Assembly: GCF_042683245.1 (NCBI RefSeq)
Contig: NZ_JBHUJB010000089.1
Coordinates: 85,496-149,495 of the forward strand
Direction of reading: 5' to 3'
Length of the DNA: 64,000 nt
From: Rubritalea tangerina
Lineage (GTDB): Bacteria > Verrucomicrobiota > Verrucomicrobiia > Verrucomicrobiales > Akkermansiaceae
The first letter of the stretch is position 1. The number at the start of each line of letters is the position of its first letter. The position numbers and the translations under genes are program-made. Below are positions 1 to 9,360 of this stretch, in pieces. The notes under the pieces were generated by a model. The model made no database searches and was not told the DNA's origin. It saw only the letters and a program-made list of their open reading frames with translations.

Positions 1-4
1 AGAT

Positions 5-38
5 AAAAAATTCCCACCATCGGATTGAGGGTGGGAAT
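5..38 (-). terminator. intrinsic terminator downstream of sppA
   Basis: A 9-bp perfect stem (10-18 pairing with 30-38) is followed, on the minus strand, by a run of six T (positions 10 to 5). It lies about 60 nt beyond the sppA stop and is oriented to end that transcript. Confidence 0.85.
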
Positions 39-100
39 GCGCTATTTCAAGATTCGCCAAAAGTGGGGCCCATGGGGTTTGGGCATGCTGTGGGTTGGCT

Positions 101-1870
101 CTAGAGTTTTGGAAGTGCTGGGCTGAGCAATTGGATTTGGTCTTTTTGGATAGACTTGAGTTGTTTTGAGAATTCGTGCAGTTGCTGGCTAAGTGAGAGT
201 GGCAGCATCTGGCGAAGTTCTTTTGTGAGGAGATCGCTGCTAGAAAGTGAGATACTTTGAAGGCTTCGGGTGGGTGCGGCGCTTATGAATTCATGTTCAT
301 CTTTTTCGGGCACAGCAAAGAGGCCATCAAAAGGGTTTTTGGGCTCCGGGAGCATGAGGATTTTGGCATCTTTCGCTTCTGAGAGCTCGACTGTACGTGA
401 GATGGCGTCTTGTAAGCCGCCTAGTTTGTCGACGAGTCCGACAGATTTGGCATCAGCGCCTGAGTAGACGCGACCGCCCGCGAGTTTTTCGAGTTGGCCT
501 TTGAGTTTATCACCTCTGCCATCGACGATTCTTTGTTTAAAGTTCGCGTAGACCTCGAGCATGGATTGTTTGATCATGGCTCGTTCTTGGTCGGTATAGG
601 GGCGGGTGGAATTGAGGATGTCTGCGTGTTTACCACGTTTTGAGGCGTGGACATTGATACCTAACTTATCGAGAGCGTCACCCATGACGAGTTTCATGCC
701 AACCACTCCGATAGAGCCAGTGATGGTTCCAGGCTCGGCATAGATTTCGTCAGCAGCAGCGGAGATGTAGTAACCGCCACTGGCAGCGACTCCACCCATT
801 GAAACGACGAATGGGCGTTTTGTTTTTTTGAATTGGGAGGTAGCTTCCCAGAGCACGTCACTCGCAAGTGCGGATCCGCCGGGTGAATTCACGCGAAGGA
901 CAAGTCCTTTGCAGTGTGTGTTTCTGGTTGCTTTGAGGATCTCTAGGCGCGCTTTGGCGATCGATTCGTCGGTGATTGTACCTTCGAGGGGGACAACGGC
1001 GATGTAGGGAGAGTTCAGTTTTTTTTCCTTTCCAGCACTCATGAGTATTTTCATCATGTCAAAAAAGCCGGTGATTTCTGGGCCATTGAGGTCTGGAAGG
1101 GCATAGCTGTCATCGAATTTTGTCTCATCCTCGTGGAGTTCCCTGAGATTATTGATGAAGTTAGTGCGGTACTCGAGGTGGTCTACGAGTTTAAATTCGA
1201 GTGCTTGTTGTGGGGTAATTGAGCCGAGGTCGATGATTTCTTTCATCTTTGCTGGCGGGATCTTGCGGCCTTCGGATATTTGTTCGACGATTTGGGAGAA
1301 GACGGAGTCTAGGAGGGCGTCTTCTTGTTTTTTTGCGTATTCACTGGGGCTTTCTCGGTAGAATGTTTCTCCTGCTGATTTAAAGTCACCGATATGGACG
1401 ACTTCGACTTTGACTCCGACTTTATCGAGGAGGTTTTTGAAGTAGAGGGACTCTCCGTAGAGCCCTTGAAGTTGCACATCGCCGGCGGGCATGAGTGTCA
1501 TGTGGTTTGCAGCACTTCCGATGAGTGCAGATATCGGAGTGAGGTATTCGGTGTACACCCAGACATCTTTATTTGCGGCGCGAAGTTGTTGGAGGAGGGC
1601 TCTGATTTCTTGAGCTTGGGCGAGAGAAAGTTGGGCGCCATCGATATCGAGAACCACGGCGGGTACTTCATCGTCAGTGAGAGCTTGATTGAGGCTACGA
1701 ATAATATCGAAGTGGGTCAGTGGGCGTTCTGGGCTGTCGAGAAGGAATGGGTTGGACGCTTGAGTACCACTTTCTGTGACTGGTGCGTCTAGGTCGTAAA
1801 CTGCAACGGTTGGAGCTGCTAAAAGTGGGGAGCAGATAAGTGCGGAGATGAGCGCGGTATTTCGTATCAT
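101..1870 (-). CDS. sppA: signal peptide peptidase SppA, 67-kDa type
   Basis: Membrane-bound serine protease that degrades cleaved signal peptides in the inner membrane. With the ATG at 1870 the protein is 589 aa and begins with a short positively charged, hydrophobic signal anchor; the longer frame from 1918 adds 16 residues that do not look like a signal. It has the duplicated long architecture seen in E. coli SppA. The expected catalytic lysine is in GDFKSAGE (K164) in the N-terminal half and the nucleophilic serine is in AASGGYY (S364) in the C-terminal half, so both parts of the Ser/Lys dyad are present. A C-terminal tail of about 60 residues after the core is low in recognisable features. 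It is transcribed alone, between two terminators. The family assignment is firm; the start is a judgement. Confidence 0.93.
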   Translation of the reverse strand: MIRNTALISALICSPLLAAPTVAVYDLDAPVTESGTQASNPFLLDSPERPLTHFDIIRSLNQALTDDEVPAVVLDIDGAQLSLAQAQEIRALLQQLRAANKDVWVYTEYLTPISALIGSAANHMTLMPAGDVQLQGLYGESLYFKNLLDKVGVKVEVVHIGDFKSAGETFYRESPSEYAKKQEDALLDSVFSQIVEQISEGRKIPPAKMKEIIDLGSITPQQALEFKLVDHLEYRTNFINNLRELHEDETKFDDSYALPDLNGPEITGFFDMMKILMSAGKEKKLNSPYIAVVPLEGTITDESIAKARLEILKATRNTHCKGLVLRVNSPGGSALASDVLWEATSQFKKTKRPFVVSMGGVAASGGYYISAAADEIYAEPGTITGSIGVVGMKLVMGDALDKLGINVHASKRGKHADILNSTRPYTDQERAMIKQSMLEVYANFKQRIVDGRGDKLKGQLEKLAGGRVYSGADAKSVGLVDKLGGLQDAISRTVELSEAKDAKILMLPEPKNPFDGLFAVPEKDEHEFISAAPTRSLQSISLSSSDLLTKELRQMLPLSLSQQLHEFSKQLKSIQKDQIQLLSPALPKL

Positions 1871-1924
1871 AGCTATTCTATTGGGAAGGGAGAAGATGTA
1901 GCAAAATGGCCGTTGCATCGCGAA

Positions 1925-1957
1925 TAAAAAAGAAGCTCTCAGTGGCTGAGAGCTTCT
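1925..1957 (-). terminator. intrinsic terminator after the sialate esterase gene
   Basis: A perfect 12-bp stem (1931-1942 with 1946-1957, loop of three) is followed on the minus strand by TTTTTT. It sits 24 nt after the esterase stop and just before the sppA start, so it separates the two minus-strand genes. Confidence 0.9.
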
Positions 1958-1981
1958 TCTAAATTTGATGTAGGAGCTGTT

Positions 1982-3433
1982 TTACTGCGTGGTGAAGCAG
2001 CTGGTTGGAAGCCCTTCCTTGTTTACGAGGTTTGCTTCAGTAGGGTTGTTAGACCAAGCATAGCGTGCGTGGATTGGCTTTGAGATAGTGTCAGAGGTCA
2101 GGATTACTTTGTTGCCTTGGATCTTTGCATTTGCGGGTGCCCATTTTCCGTCAGCACCTGCGATTTCGAAGGTCTTTGGTGCGTGTTTGTCACGTGTGGT
2201 GAGTCCTTCTGCGTGGTCGAAGGAGATTTCGATACTGTTGCTCGTTGTTTTTGCCGAGGCAAAGAGTGGGCCAGAGACTACGAGGTTTGTTTTTCCGTAG
2301 TCGTTATGAAGTGCCCAGCGTGCGAGTCTTTTACCCACATCTGTTTTATTTTTAGGGTGGATATCTTTCGGGTCACCTATGTCATTGGTGACAGCCATGC
2401 CGGTATGCTTAACGGATTGCAGCATTCTGCGTTGTTGGTCTTGGACGATGACCCAATTGAGGCCGTTTCTCCATTTTGCGAAATTGGCGAGTTGTACGTA
2501 ATAGAATGGGAACTCGTGGCCCCAGCGTGTTCGCCAGTCTTGGATCATGCCAGCTTGGAGGTCAGCGTAGAGGGGGGCGGTGTTGGGGCGGGCATTTGAT
2601 TCGCCTTGGTACCAAATGGCTCCACGGATGCCGTAGCCTACGAGCGGGGCGATGTGTCCGTTGTAAATGTTAGAGTGGAGGTTTGGGTTGTTGCCAGGGT
2701 TCGCTGGGGCTTTACCTTTTGCGTCACTGGGGCGTTTAGCCATAGCTTTTTGATAGTTAGCCATTTGTTTGGCTTTGTTTTCGGCGAGAGCTTTGGCTGC
2801 TGGTAGTTGAGCGATTGCTTCGGCGGAGGTGAATGCTTCGACAGGTTTGCCGCCCCAAGCAGTCTCGATGATGCCGACAGGGACTTGTAGTTCGGAGCGA
2901 AGTTTTTTTGCAAATTGGTAACCTACAGCGGTGAAGCTGGGTGTATTTTCGGGAGCAGTGGCTTTCCAATTTCCTTTGAGGTCATATTGTGGAGTGCCAA
3001 TCGCTTTATTTGACGAGACATACACTCGGAGCAGGGGATCATTGGCGGTTTTAGCCTCTTGAGCGCCATCAGTTTTAGCCATGGTCCATTCCATGTTTGA
3101 CTGGCCACTGGCGATCCATACTTCGCCGACGAGCACGTCATTGATGATTTTTTCATCATCACCTGAACTCAGGGTGAGGGTTTGTGGTGAGGTTGAAGCT
3201 TTGAGGTTTTCGAAGGTGAGAGACCAGTCACCATTTTTGTCGACATTCGTCGTTAGGGTTTGGGAGCCGAGTTTGGCACTGAGTGATTGATTGGGAGTGG
3301 CTTTGCCCCACAGTTTAGCTTTTGTTTTTTGTTGGAGTACCATCCCGTCTGAAATGAACGACGGGGTGGTGATCTCAGCTAGTAGTGAGGCGCAGCCTAG
3401 CGAGGATGTTAGGAGTAGTGTTGTGCGGAACAT
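1982..3433 (-). CDS. secreted sialate O-acetylesterase (SGNH hydrolase)
   Basis: Predicted exported esterase that removes O-acetyl groups from sialic acid or other acylated glycans. The 483-aa protein from the ATG at 3433 starts with a signal peptide (MFRTTLLLTSSLGCASLLAE); a frame from a TTG at 3469 is longer but spoils the signal, and a GAGAG lies about 9 nt before the ATG. SGNH blocks are visible: GQSNM with nucleophile S112, WYQGESN with E278, and the D-x-H pair in GDPKDIHPKNK (D357, H359). An N-terminal beta domain of about 100 residues precedes the hydrolase core, as is usual in the family. It is monocistronic. Sialate esterases are abundant in Verrucomicrobiota and Planctomycetota; the natural substrate may be another acetylated polysaccharide. 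Confidence 0.9.
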   Translation of the reverse strand: MFRTTLLLTSSLGCASLLAEITTPSFISDGMVLQQKTKAKLWGKATPNQSLSAKLGSQTLTTNVDKNGDWSLTFENLKASTSPQTLTLSSGDDEKIINDVLVGEVWIASGQSNMEWTMAKTDGAQEAKTANDPLLRVYVSSNKAIGTPQYDLKGNWKATAPENTPSFTAVGYQFAKKLRSELQVPVGIIETAWGGKPVEAFTSAEAIAQLPAAKALAENKAKQMANYQKAMAKRPSDAKGKAPANPGNNPNLHSNIYNGHIAPLVGYGIRGAIWYQGESNARPNTAPLYADLQAGMIQDWRTRWGHEFPFYYVQLANFAKWRNGLNWVIVQDQQRRMLQSVKHTGMAVTNDIGDPKDIHPKNKTDVGKRLARWALHNDYGKTNLVVSGPLFASAKTTSNSIEISFDHAEGLTTRDKHAPKTFEIAGADGKWAPANAKIQGNKVILTSDTISKPIHARYAWSNNPTEANLVNKEGLPTSCFTTQ

Positions 3434-3489
3434 ACCGATACTACTCTCAACAATCTTCTGAGCTTTCAAGCTACAAGATTGTCGGCCAC

Positions 3490-6400
3490 TTACTTAAGGG
3501 TGCGTACGTGGGCCATGATGTCTTCGAGGATTGGGTCGGGCAGGGCGTCGAAGAGTCCTGAAGGCATGAAGGAACGAGAGCCGGCATGTTCTTCACGGTT
3601 TACTTGGTTGCGTGGGATGAAGCGTTTTTCACCACCTTGGAAAGCAACAGTGACTCCTGCGCCATCTGACTTGACCTTGAGTCCTTCGTGAATGGTCCCG
3701 TCTTTTTCGAGTACTCGAAAGAGGACGTAGGCACCCTCAGCGGCTTCGTCAGGGAGGAAGATAGCTGTGAGAAGAGCTTCGGGGTCGCGTTTGGCTGAGC
3801 CATCTAGAGCGGGGCCGATACCAGTGCCTTCATCACCAACTTGGTGGCAGCTGAGGCACATTCCAGTGAAGATGGCCTTGCCGGAGGCTGGGTTGCCTCC
3901 TTTTTTCTCTGCGAGTTGGATGAGTTTAGGGATGCGTTCTTTCGCTGTTTTTTGAGCGGCCAGATGTTTTTTGGTGGCCTTATCAAGGACTCGTTGGACT
4001 GTAGGGCTATTCTGGTGTTTGAGTGCGAAGTGCATGCGGTCAGCAGTGTTGTAATCAATATCTTCGTCTGTGAGAACGCCTGCGTCGATGAGTTCACGTA
4101 ATTGGTAGAGGCCGTGGTCGGATTGCGCTTGGGTCTCGAGGATTGCCATTTTGCGACTTGGGTTTTGCTTGATCATCGCAGCAATGAGATCACGGTTTTG
4201 ATTGCGTTGCTTGCCATTGGGTGAACGGCCAAGTGAATAGATGGCTTGGCGAAGGTGGTCAGTAGATGCCTCTTTGTCATTGATGATTTGGATGAAAAGA
4301 TCTGCGAATTTAGCGCGGTCGAGATCGAGAGCTTTGAGCGCAGCGAGTTTTACGGCACTCTCTTTGCTTGAGCGGTAGAGTTCAGCAGCTTTTGGAGCGA
4401 GTGGGGTCACACGTAGTGTGAGCATAGCCTCCAATGCTTTGAGTTGTGTTTTGGGCTCGGAGCTTTTGAGGAGGTGCTCGAGTGAATGGCTGATGAGCTG
4501 GGCAAAGGCGTCGGACTGGACATCTGCCTGATTCTTGAGAGCAAGTTCGACATAGGTCTGCGCATTCTTCGGGTTTGCAAACATTGGGATGAGCTCAGTG
4601 GCAATGGCTTTCTGACCTGCTAGGCTTGCGAGTACGACGAAGGTGGAGTCATTCATCGGTTTTGCTTTGATTTTAGCCCAAATAGCGAGGAAGGCTTTTT
4701 TACCACCATCTGGTAGGGCCTGAGTGGCCCACAGTAAGTTAGTAGGGGGCATGCTTGCACCTTCATCGGTGGCGAGGAAGCTTTCGAGTTCGCTCGGGTA
4801 TTGCTCGAGGGCTTTGCGTGCGAGGAAGCGTTTGAATTTGCGTTCATAGGGGCCTCCGAGATTGTCGCCAGCGAGTTCACGCTTACAGGCATTTACCAGC
4901 ATTTTGATAGTGGCGTGATCAGCTTTTCCGAGGTCGGCGAGTGTGCGTAGCGCTTGAGAGCGGATCATGGCATCAGGATCTTCTTCGAAGCCATTGATGA
5001 GGCTGGCTACTTTAGCAGGGGTGAGACCGAAGCGTGCGAGTGAGCGGACAGCTTCTCTTTTTAGTTCAGGTTCGTCGGATTTGAGTAGAGCTGAGATGAG
5101 GGGCTCATCAAAATGTTGGATGGACTCGAGTGACCAAAGAGCGTGGATGCGGGTGGTAGCATCTTTAGTATTATCACCAGCGAGTTTGATGAGGCTGGGG
5201 ATGAGAGTTTTAGTTTCATCCTTTGAACGGTCGGCAATTTGGTGCCAGGCGGCGCGTTTTTCCCAGAGGATTTCAGCTTCTAAGTGCTTAGGAAGGTCAG
5301 CTGTTTTGGTTTTGATGAGGTTGGGGATGGGGCGTGGCTTTTGTGATTTATGGCGGATGCGCCAGATGCGGCCATGTGATTTATCACGATCTGGGTGGGT
5401 AGTTGGAAGTTCGTTGTGGGAGACAATTTTATTGTACCAATCGACCACGTAGAGGCATCCATCTGGACCGAATTCGAGGTGGACGGGGCGGAACCAGTCG
5501 TCTTTAGACTTGAGGAGTGGTTTGAGGTGCTCGGCTGAGACGGAGCCATCTTTGTTTCTGCGGATCCGCACACAGACTAGCTCAGACGTGATGGGGTCGG
5601 CCATGATGGCGACATCTTTCCATTGTTCTGGGAATCCTGAGGCTCCGTCTTCTGAGAATGCGAGGCCAGAGATTCCGGTGCCTCCGACGCGGAAGCTGTG
5701 CAATGCTGGGAGCCATGGTTGGTATGAACGAATGCGTTCTCCGCCGATGCCTTTGTAAGCTGTTTGTTCTTCCATTGGGACGACGGACCAGCCCATGTCA
5801 TTGGCTTCTGTACCGAACCATTGTCCGTTAGCTTGGAGGGTGTAGCCCCAAATATTCTGTAAGCCTGCATTGATGAGTTCAATTTTGTTACCATCGAGTG
5901 AGACTTTCGCATTTTTAGAGTAGTCCATGCGGATGGAGTTGCCGGATCGGACTGCTGTGATTTCACCTTTATTGAGGGCGCCTTGGGTGAAGTGGAGCCA
6001 GCCACCGGGGCCGCGAACAAGGCAATGGGCCATGGTGTGGGTGTCGGTAAAGCCAAAGCCAGTGAGGACTGGGATGCGCTTATCTGATTTCCCATCATTA
6101 TTGGTGTCCTTGAGATAGAAGAACTCAGAGCCTTGAGCGACGAAGGCGCCATTCTTATAAGGTAGAATGGATTGAGGGATGGCGAGGCCACTGGCGAATG
6201 TGTGGGTTTTTACCTTTTGGCCAGGGTAGATTCCTGTGAGTACGAGGATGGCATCTTCTCCTTTGGTTTTACCTTGGTAGAGGTCTTTGATGCGTTTGAA
6301 TTCAGGATTTTTTTCCTGTTCGGCAGGATTATCCATGAGGCGAAGTAGTTGGTTCCACTTGATGTCCTTGACGGGATCCATCGGGTACATACGGGCTGTT

Positions 6401-6627
6401 TGGGTCCAGAGGCGACCCGCATCATCAAATGAGATATCGATGGGGTTGACGACACCATTGGCTTCAGAAGCCACTAATTCAACGACGAAGCCATCTTGGA
6501 CTTCGAAGCTGGCGAGTTCTTGTTCTGGGCTGTTGGCTTGAGTACGTCCGGAATGGGTTTTCTTAGCGTAGAGGCTATTGCCGTAGGAGCATGCGAGACC
6601 CAGGAGTGCGATGGTAATCTTTTTCAT
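3490..6627 (-). CDS. PVC-type heme-binding CxxCH protein with beta-propeller dehydrogenase domain and HEAT repeats
   Basis: A 1045-aa exported protein of the large families typical of Planctomycetota and Verrucomicrobiota. An N-terminal signal peptide (about residues 1-21) is followed by a beta-propeller, membrane-bound-dehydrogenase-like domain (about 35-430, with GPDGCLYVVDWYN near its end). An alpha-helical HEAT-like repeat region follows (about 450-880), then a C-terminal cytochrome c module with a single C924-x-x-C927-H928 heme site and the usual GIGPALDG after it. The substrate is unknown; related proteins are thought to act in oxidative sugar or polymer breakdown, which is family inference. 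It reads away from the PEP-CTERM gene and has no gene partner in the same transcript. Confidence 0.9.
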   Translation of the reverse strand: MKKITIALLGLACSYGNSLYAKKTHSGRTQANSPEQELASFEVQDGFVVELVASEANGVVNPIDISFDDAGRLWTQTARMYPMDPVKDIKWNQLLRLMDNPAEQEKNPEFKRIKDLYQGKTKGEDAILVLTGIYPGQKVKTHTFASGLAIPQSILPYKNGAFVAQGSEFFYLKDTNNDGKSDKRIPVLTGFGFTDTHTMAHCLVRGPGGWLHFTQGALNKGEITAVRSGNSIRMDYSKNAKVSLDGNKIELINAGLQNIWGYTLQANGQWFGTEANDMGWSVVPMEEQTAYKGIGGERIRSYQPWLPALHSFRVGGTGISGLAFSEDGASGFPEQWKDVAIMADPITSELVCVRIRRNKDGSVSAEHLKPLLKSKDDWFRPVHLEFGPDGCLYVVDWYNKIVSHNELPTTHPDRDKSHGRIWRIRHKSQKPRPIPNLIKTKTADLPKHLEAEILWEKRAAWHQIADRSKDETKTLIPSLIKLAGDNTKDATTRIHALWSLESIQHFDEPLISALLKSDEPELKREAVRSLARFGLTPAKVASLINGFEEDPDAMIRSQALRTLADLGKADHATIKMLVNACKRELAGDNLGGPYERKFKRFLARKALEQYPSELESFLATDEGASMPPTNLLWATQALPDGGKKAFLAIWAKIKAKPMNDSTFVVLASLAGQKAIATELIPMFANPKNAQTYVELALKNQADVQSDAFAQLISHSLEHLLKSSEPKTQLKALEAMLTLRVTPLAPKAAELYRSSKESAVKLAALKALDLDRAKFADLFIQIINDKEASTDHLRQAIYSLGRSPNGKQRNQNRDLIAAMIKQNPSRKMAILETQAQSDHGLYQLRELIDAGVLTDEDIDYNTADRMHFALKHQNSPTVQRVLDKATKKHLAAQKTAKERIPKLIQLAEKKGGNPASGKAIFTGMCLSCHQVGDEGTGIGPALDGSAKRDPEALLTAIFLPDEAAEGAYVLFRVLEKDGTIHEGLKVKSDGAGVTVAFQGGEKRFIPRNQVNREEHAGSRSFMPSGLFDALPDPILEDIMAHVRTLK

Positions 6628-6912
6628 AGTTGTGTTAGGTGTCCTGTGGAACAGTAAGATCTTTTATTTATACCTTAAAAATCGGCAAATTGCGCAACGT
6701 TTATTCAACAAGGATATATGTGTAATCCACACGAATAGAATTCTGAGCGTTTTCTGAGAATGTGGATAATGTGTATGTTGTGGTTCGAGTCTGTATATGG
6801 ACTATGGGGATTTAAGTCTTTATAAAGAGAGGGTTGCAAGTTCGCGTGCCCCTTGGGTGCCAGAGTGGTATTCACACGCGAAATTGATACCCCAATAAAA
6901 AACAATACAACG
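6628..6912. other. divergent intergenic region with a perfect DnaA-box sequence
   Basis: AT-rich region between the divergent CxxCH and PEP-CTERM genes, which must hold both promoters. TGTGGATAA at 6761-6769 is the exact complement of the consensus DnaA box, and TAATCCACA at 6723-6731 differs from the consensus by one base in the opposite orientation. No cluster of boxes or AT-rich unwinding element was found, so this is not called an origin. Confidence 0.5.
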
Positions 6913-7611
6913 ATGAAAAAGAAACTCTCAATGGCGTTAGCCATGACAGGGATATTAACTCAGGGCTCCAGTGCTGCGACATTAGTGGCTGGCACGAGCA
7001 TGGGATTTGACCTCGGCCCCACAGCCTCAAATAATGTGGTGGAAACCATTAATTCTCTGACTAATGGTGCAGGTGAAACCATTACTGCAGGCAATGTGTT
7101 AGATCGCAATGGTGTTGTGGTTGATGACGTTGGTGTGACTGTATTAGCTACAGGTTTCGAGTTCGGCAATAATGACGCGGCTACGGAAGCTGAGGTGTCT
7201 GGTCAGACCAGCAATTTCAACGATTCAAACCTCACTGACTGGTTTGGTCGTGGTTCTAATGGTACTGCTGAGATTCGTCTTACTGGCTTAGATGATAACC
7301 TTAGCTATGATGTGTTTATTGGTCATGCATTTGTGGCGAATACGACCAATACTGATACTCTGTATGGTGCATTAGGAACTGATAATAGTGGGATCACAGC
7401 GGTCAACAGCCACGATGGTACAGGTGATACTTTTGTCTGGCTGCGAGGTCTTCGCTCTGAGGGAACCAACCTTACTCTGACGATTCAGAAGGCCCCTGGA
7501 AGTGGAGCTGCTGCAGTATCAGCTTTTACTATCACAGCTGTCCCTGAGCCCTCAGTAAGCGCATTGCTAGGGCTGGGCGGAATGGCGCTCATTTTGCGAC
7601 GTCGCAAGTAG
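6913..7611 (+). CDS. PEP-CTERM sorting domain protein
   Basis: Exported protein of 232 aa from the ATG at 6913, whose N-terminus (MKKKLSMALAMTGILTQG) is a clean signal peptide; the longer frame from 6853 lacks one. The C-terminus carries the PEP-CTERM signal: AVPEPS, a hydrophobic segment (LLGLGGMALIL) and the terminal RRRK, recognised by an exosortase. The middle, about 180 residues, is acidic and rich in Asn, Thr and Gly with no catalytic motif; it resembles the beta-sandwich cargo domains of verrucomicrobial PEP-CTERM proteins. It ends at an intrinsic terminator and is followed by what looks like a decayed copy. Function is unknown; surface or matrix display is the likely fate. Confidence 0.88.
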   Translation: MKKKLSMALAMTGILTQGSSAATLVAGTSMGFDLGPTASNNVVETINSLTNGAGETITAGNVLDRNGVVVDDVGVTVLATGFEFGNNDAATEAEVSGQTSNFNDSNLTDWFGRGSNGTAEIRLTGLDDNLSYDVFIGHAFVANTTNTDTLYGALGTDNSGITAVNSHDGTGDTFVWLRGLRSEGTNLTLTIQKAPGSGAAAVSAFTITAVPEPSVSALLGLGGMALILRRRK

Positions 7612-7630
7612 AAATACTGATCGAAATTTT

Positions 7631-7661
7631 ACCACCTTTACCTATTGGTGAGGGTGGTTTT
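7631..7661 (+). terminator. intrinsic terminator after the PEP-CTERM gene
   Basis: A 12-bp stem with two G-T wobbles (7631-7642 with 7647-7658, loop TATT) is followed by a short T run, 20 nt after the stop codon. Confidence 0.75.
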
Positions 7662-7719
7662 GTCGTGCTTACTGCGTGCGTGGATATGTGGTTTATGCAT
7701 ATATCGATGTGTGAGAGCC

Positions 7720-7857
7720 ACTATGTGTGCCTTTGTCTGGGGGCGCTTTCGGGTAGCAGGTAGTGGGGGGGGAGGTTTAGTGGAATGGCACAGGCTGGGG
7801 TATCAGCATTTGTTGGGACTCGGCGGCGTGGCATGAGATTGCTGCGTCGCCGGAATG
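7720..7857 (+). pseudogene. decayed PEP-CTERM gene remnant
   Basis: No intact gene is present here, but the translation resembles the end of the adjacent PEP-CTERM protein. In one frame AFVWGRFR recalls TFVWLRGLR of the intact gene, followed by HLLGLGGVA, which matches ALLGLGGMA. That frame then meets a stop, but a neighbouring frame continues with RLLRRRN, matching ILRRRK. About 48 nt align well at the nucleotide level with the 3-prime end of the intact gene, allowing small indels. I infer a tandem duplicate that has lost most of its body. A chance similarity over so short a stretch cannot be excluded. Confidence 0.35.
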
Positions 7858-7870
7858 TTTTGAGGGGAAG

Positions 7871-7905
7871 AAAAAGCCGCTACTGGGTACACTCTCAGTG
7901 GCGGC
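7871..7905 (-). terminator. probable terminator for the UPF0261 gene transcript
   Basis: A 10-bp stem with one wobble (7876-7885 with 7896-7905) is followed by TTTTT on the minus strand. It lies about 250 nt beyond the stop of the minus-strand gene ending at 8152, which is far, so the pairing of gene and terminator is inference. Confidence 0.5.
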
Positions 7906-8151
7906 ATTTCTGTGAGGGTGAAGTGGTTTGCTAGGTTTGTGATACCAAATCGCATCTCAAAAAAGACAAATGTTGATTGTGGGCGGCTTGATGCAATGCG
8001 CTACACGAAAGAAGGGTAGACTCGGGCTCTTTGTTTATAGATCAACGTTTCTCTTCAGTCATCTCGCGCGTGTGGGACTGCTAAATCGCGTCTTGATTTC
8101 TGAACAAAGTTTACTGTCATCTGACTCTTCTGAATAACGAAGTATGTGGTA

Positions 8152-9360
8152 CTAGCTTTGGTTCTGAGCCATGAGTTCGAGTAATTTGTTGGCTGCGGCT
8201 TCGGCAAAGGTTTTGCTATTGATTTCTTCATCGTAGTCGACGACTTCGACTTTGGCATGCTGATGGATAGCTTCGAAGAGGGCCTTGTCCGCTTCAGGGT
8301 CGTAGAATGGTTGTCCTTCGGCTGAGATGACACTGACTGTTTTTAGTGGGTTGAGGATGGCAGTCGGAGCGGGGTTAGCATTGGCTTTTTGCGCGAGAAT
8401 TTTTCCAAGTTGAGCGCATTCATTGGCATTAGTACGCAGCAAAGTGACCTGAGGGTTGTGGATATAGAGCGTGCGCCCCTCATGTTCTGAGGGGAGGGAT
8501 TCGCGTTCGCCATAATTTGCCATATCGAGGCAACCAGGAGCGACTACAGTTGGTACTTTAGCTTTACTCATGGCATCCATGCGAGTGGGGCCAGCTGAGA
8601 GTGTGGCGCCTAACAACTCGTCTGCCCATTCGGTAGTGGTGATATCGAGGACTCCAGCGACCATGCCGCTCTCGATGAGGCTTTCCATTGTTTTGCCTCC
8701 TATCCCCGTGGCGTGGAAGATGAGGACTTCATAGCCCGCATTTTCTAGAACCTTAGCAGCATGATTGATGCAATCGGTAGTGTTACCAAACATGCTAGCG
8801 ACAATCAGAGGTTTGGCATCTGAGTCATTTGATTGGATTGACTCAACCATTCCGCAGATGGCACCTGCGGCTTGGGTGAAGATTTTTTTGGAGATGCGGT
8901 TTAAGCCTGCGACATCAACGATGGAGGGAATCATCACGATGTCTTTACTTCCGACATAGTGAGCGGTGTTGCCACTAGCGAGAGTGGAGACCATCACTTT
9001 AGGAAAACCAATGGGGAGAGCTCGCATGACTGAGGTACCCAGAGCCGTTCCTCCACCACCACCAAGTGAGATGATGCCGTCAATTTTTCCATCCTCGACA
9101 AGTTTCGAGACAAAGTGTGGTGCGGCTTCCGACATCGCGACAACGCATTCGCCGCGATCTTGGCGGTCGATAAGGCTTTGTAGGTCTGTGTTATTTGACT
9201 GGGCGACATCGAAGCGGGTGAAGTCTGGGGTTACCTGCGCTGGGCCGCCAGTGCCGAGGTCAATAAGAATGGCTGTGTGGCCTTTTGCTTTGATGAGGTC
9301 GGCAACAAATGCGTGTTCGAAACCTTTCGAGTCGAGTGTGCCTAGTACTGCAATATTCAT
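8152..9360 (-). CDS. UPF0261 / Tm-1-like ATP-binding domain protein
   Basis: A 402-aa cytoplasmic protein matching the UPF0261 family over its full length. The family is named for its relation to the N-terminal half of the tomato Tm-1 antiviral protein, in which this fold binds ATP. The start MNIAVLGTLDSKG is the family's typical N-terminus, and GGGGGTALGT (about residues 100-110) is the glycine-rich part of the first subdomain. Bacterial members have no firmly established reaction. It is divergent from an AraC-type regulator with a 171-nt gap, suggesting regulation by it. Often in other genomes a phosphoenolpyruvate-mutase-like gene accompanies this family; none is seen here. Confidence 0.88.
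   Translation of the reverse strand: MNIAVLGTLDSKGFEHAFVADLIKAKGHTAILIDLGTGGPAQVTPDFTRFDVAQSNNTDLQSLIDRQDRGECVVAMSEAAPHFVSKLVEDGKIDGIISLGGGGGTALGTSVMRALPIGFPKVMVSTLASGNTAHYVGSKDIVMIPSIVDVAGLNRISKKIFTQAAGAICGMVESIQSNDSDAKPLIVASMFGNTTDCINHAAKVLENAGYEVLIFHATGIGGKTMESLIESGMVAGVLDITTTEWADELLGATLSAGPTRMDAMSKAKVPTVVAPGCLDMANYGERESLPSEHEGRTLYIHNPQVTLLRTNANECAQLGKILAQKANANPAPTAILNPLKTVSVISAEGQPFYDPEADKALFEAIHQHAKVEVVDYDEEINSKTFAEAAANKLLELMAQNQS

Larger units (their letters stand above)
7612..8151. other. 540-bp intergenic region
   Basis: Contains the PEP-CTERM terminator (7631-7661), the PEP-CTERM-like remnant (about 7720-7857) and a hairpin oriented to stop minus-strand transcription (7871-7905). 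From about 7910 to 8151 nothing recognisable was seen. Confidence 0.6.

Noticed and set aside
5577..6191. 204-codon frame inside the CxxCH protein gene
   Set aside because: Same-strand shifted frame within a conserved gene; Ser/Pro-rich translation without motifs.
7645..7836. Intact 63-codon gene after the PEP-CTERM gene
   Set aside because: No signal or domain and stop before the RRRN part; better explained as a decayed PEP-CTERM copy.
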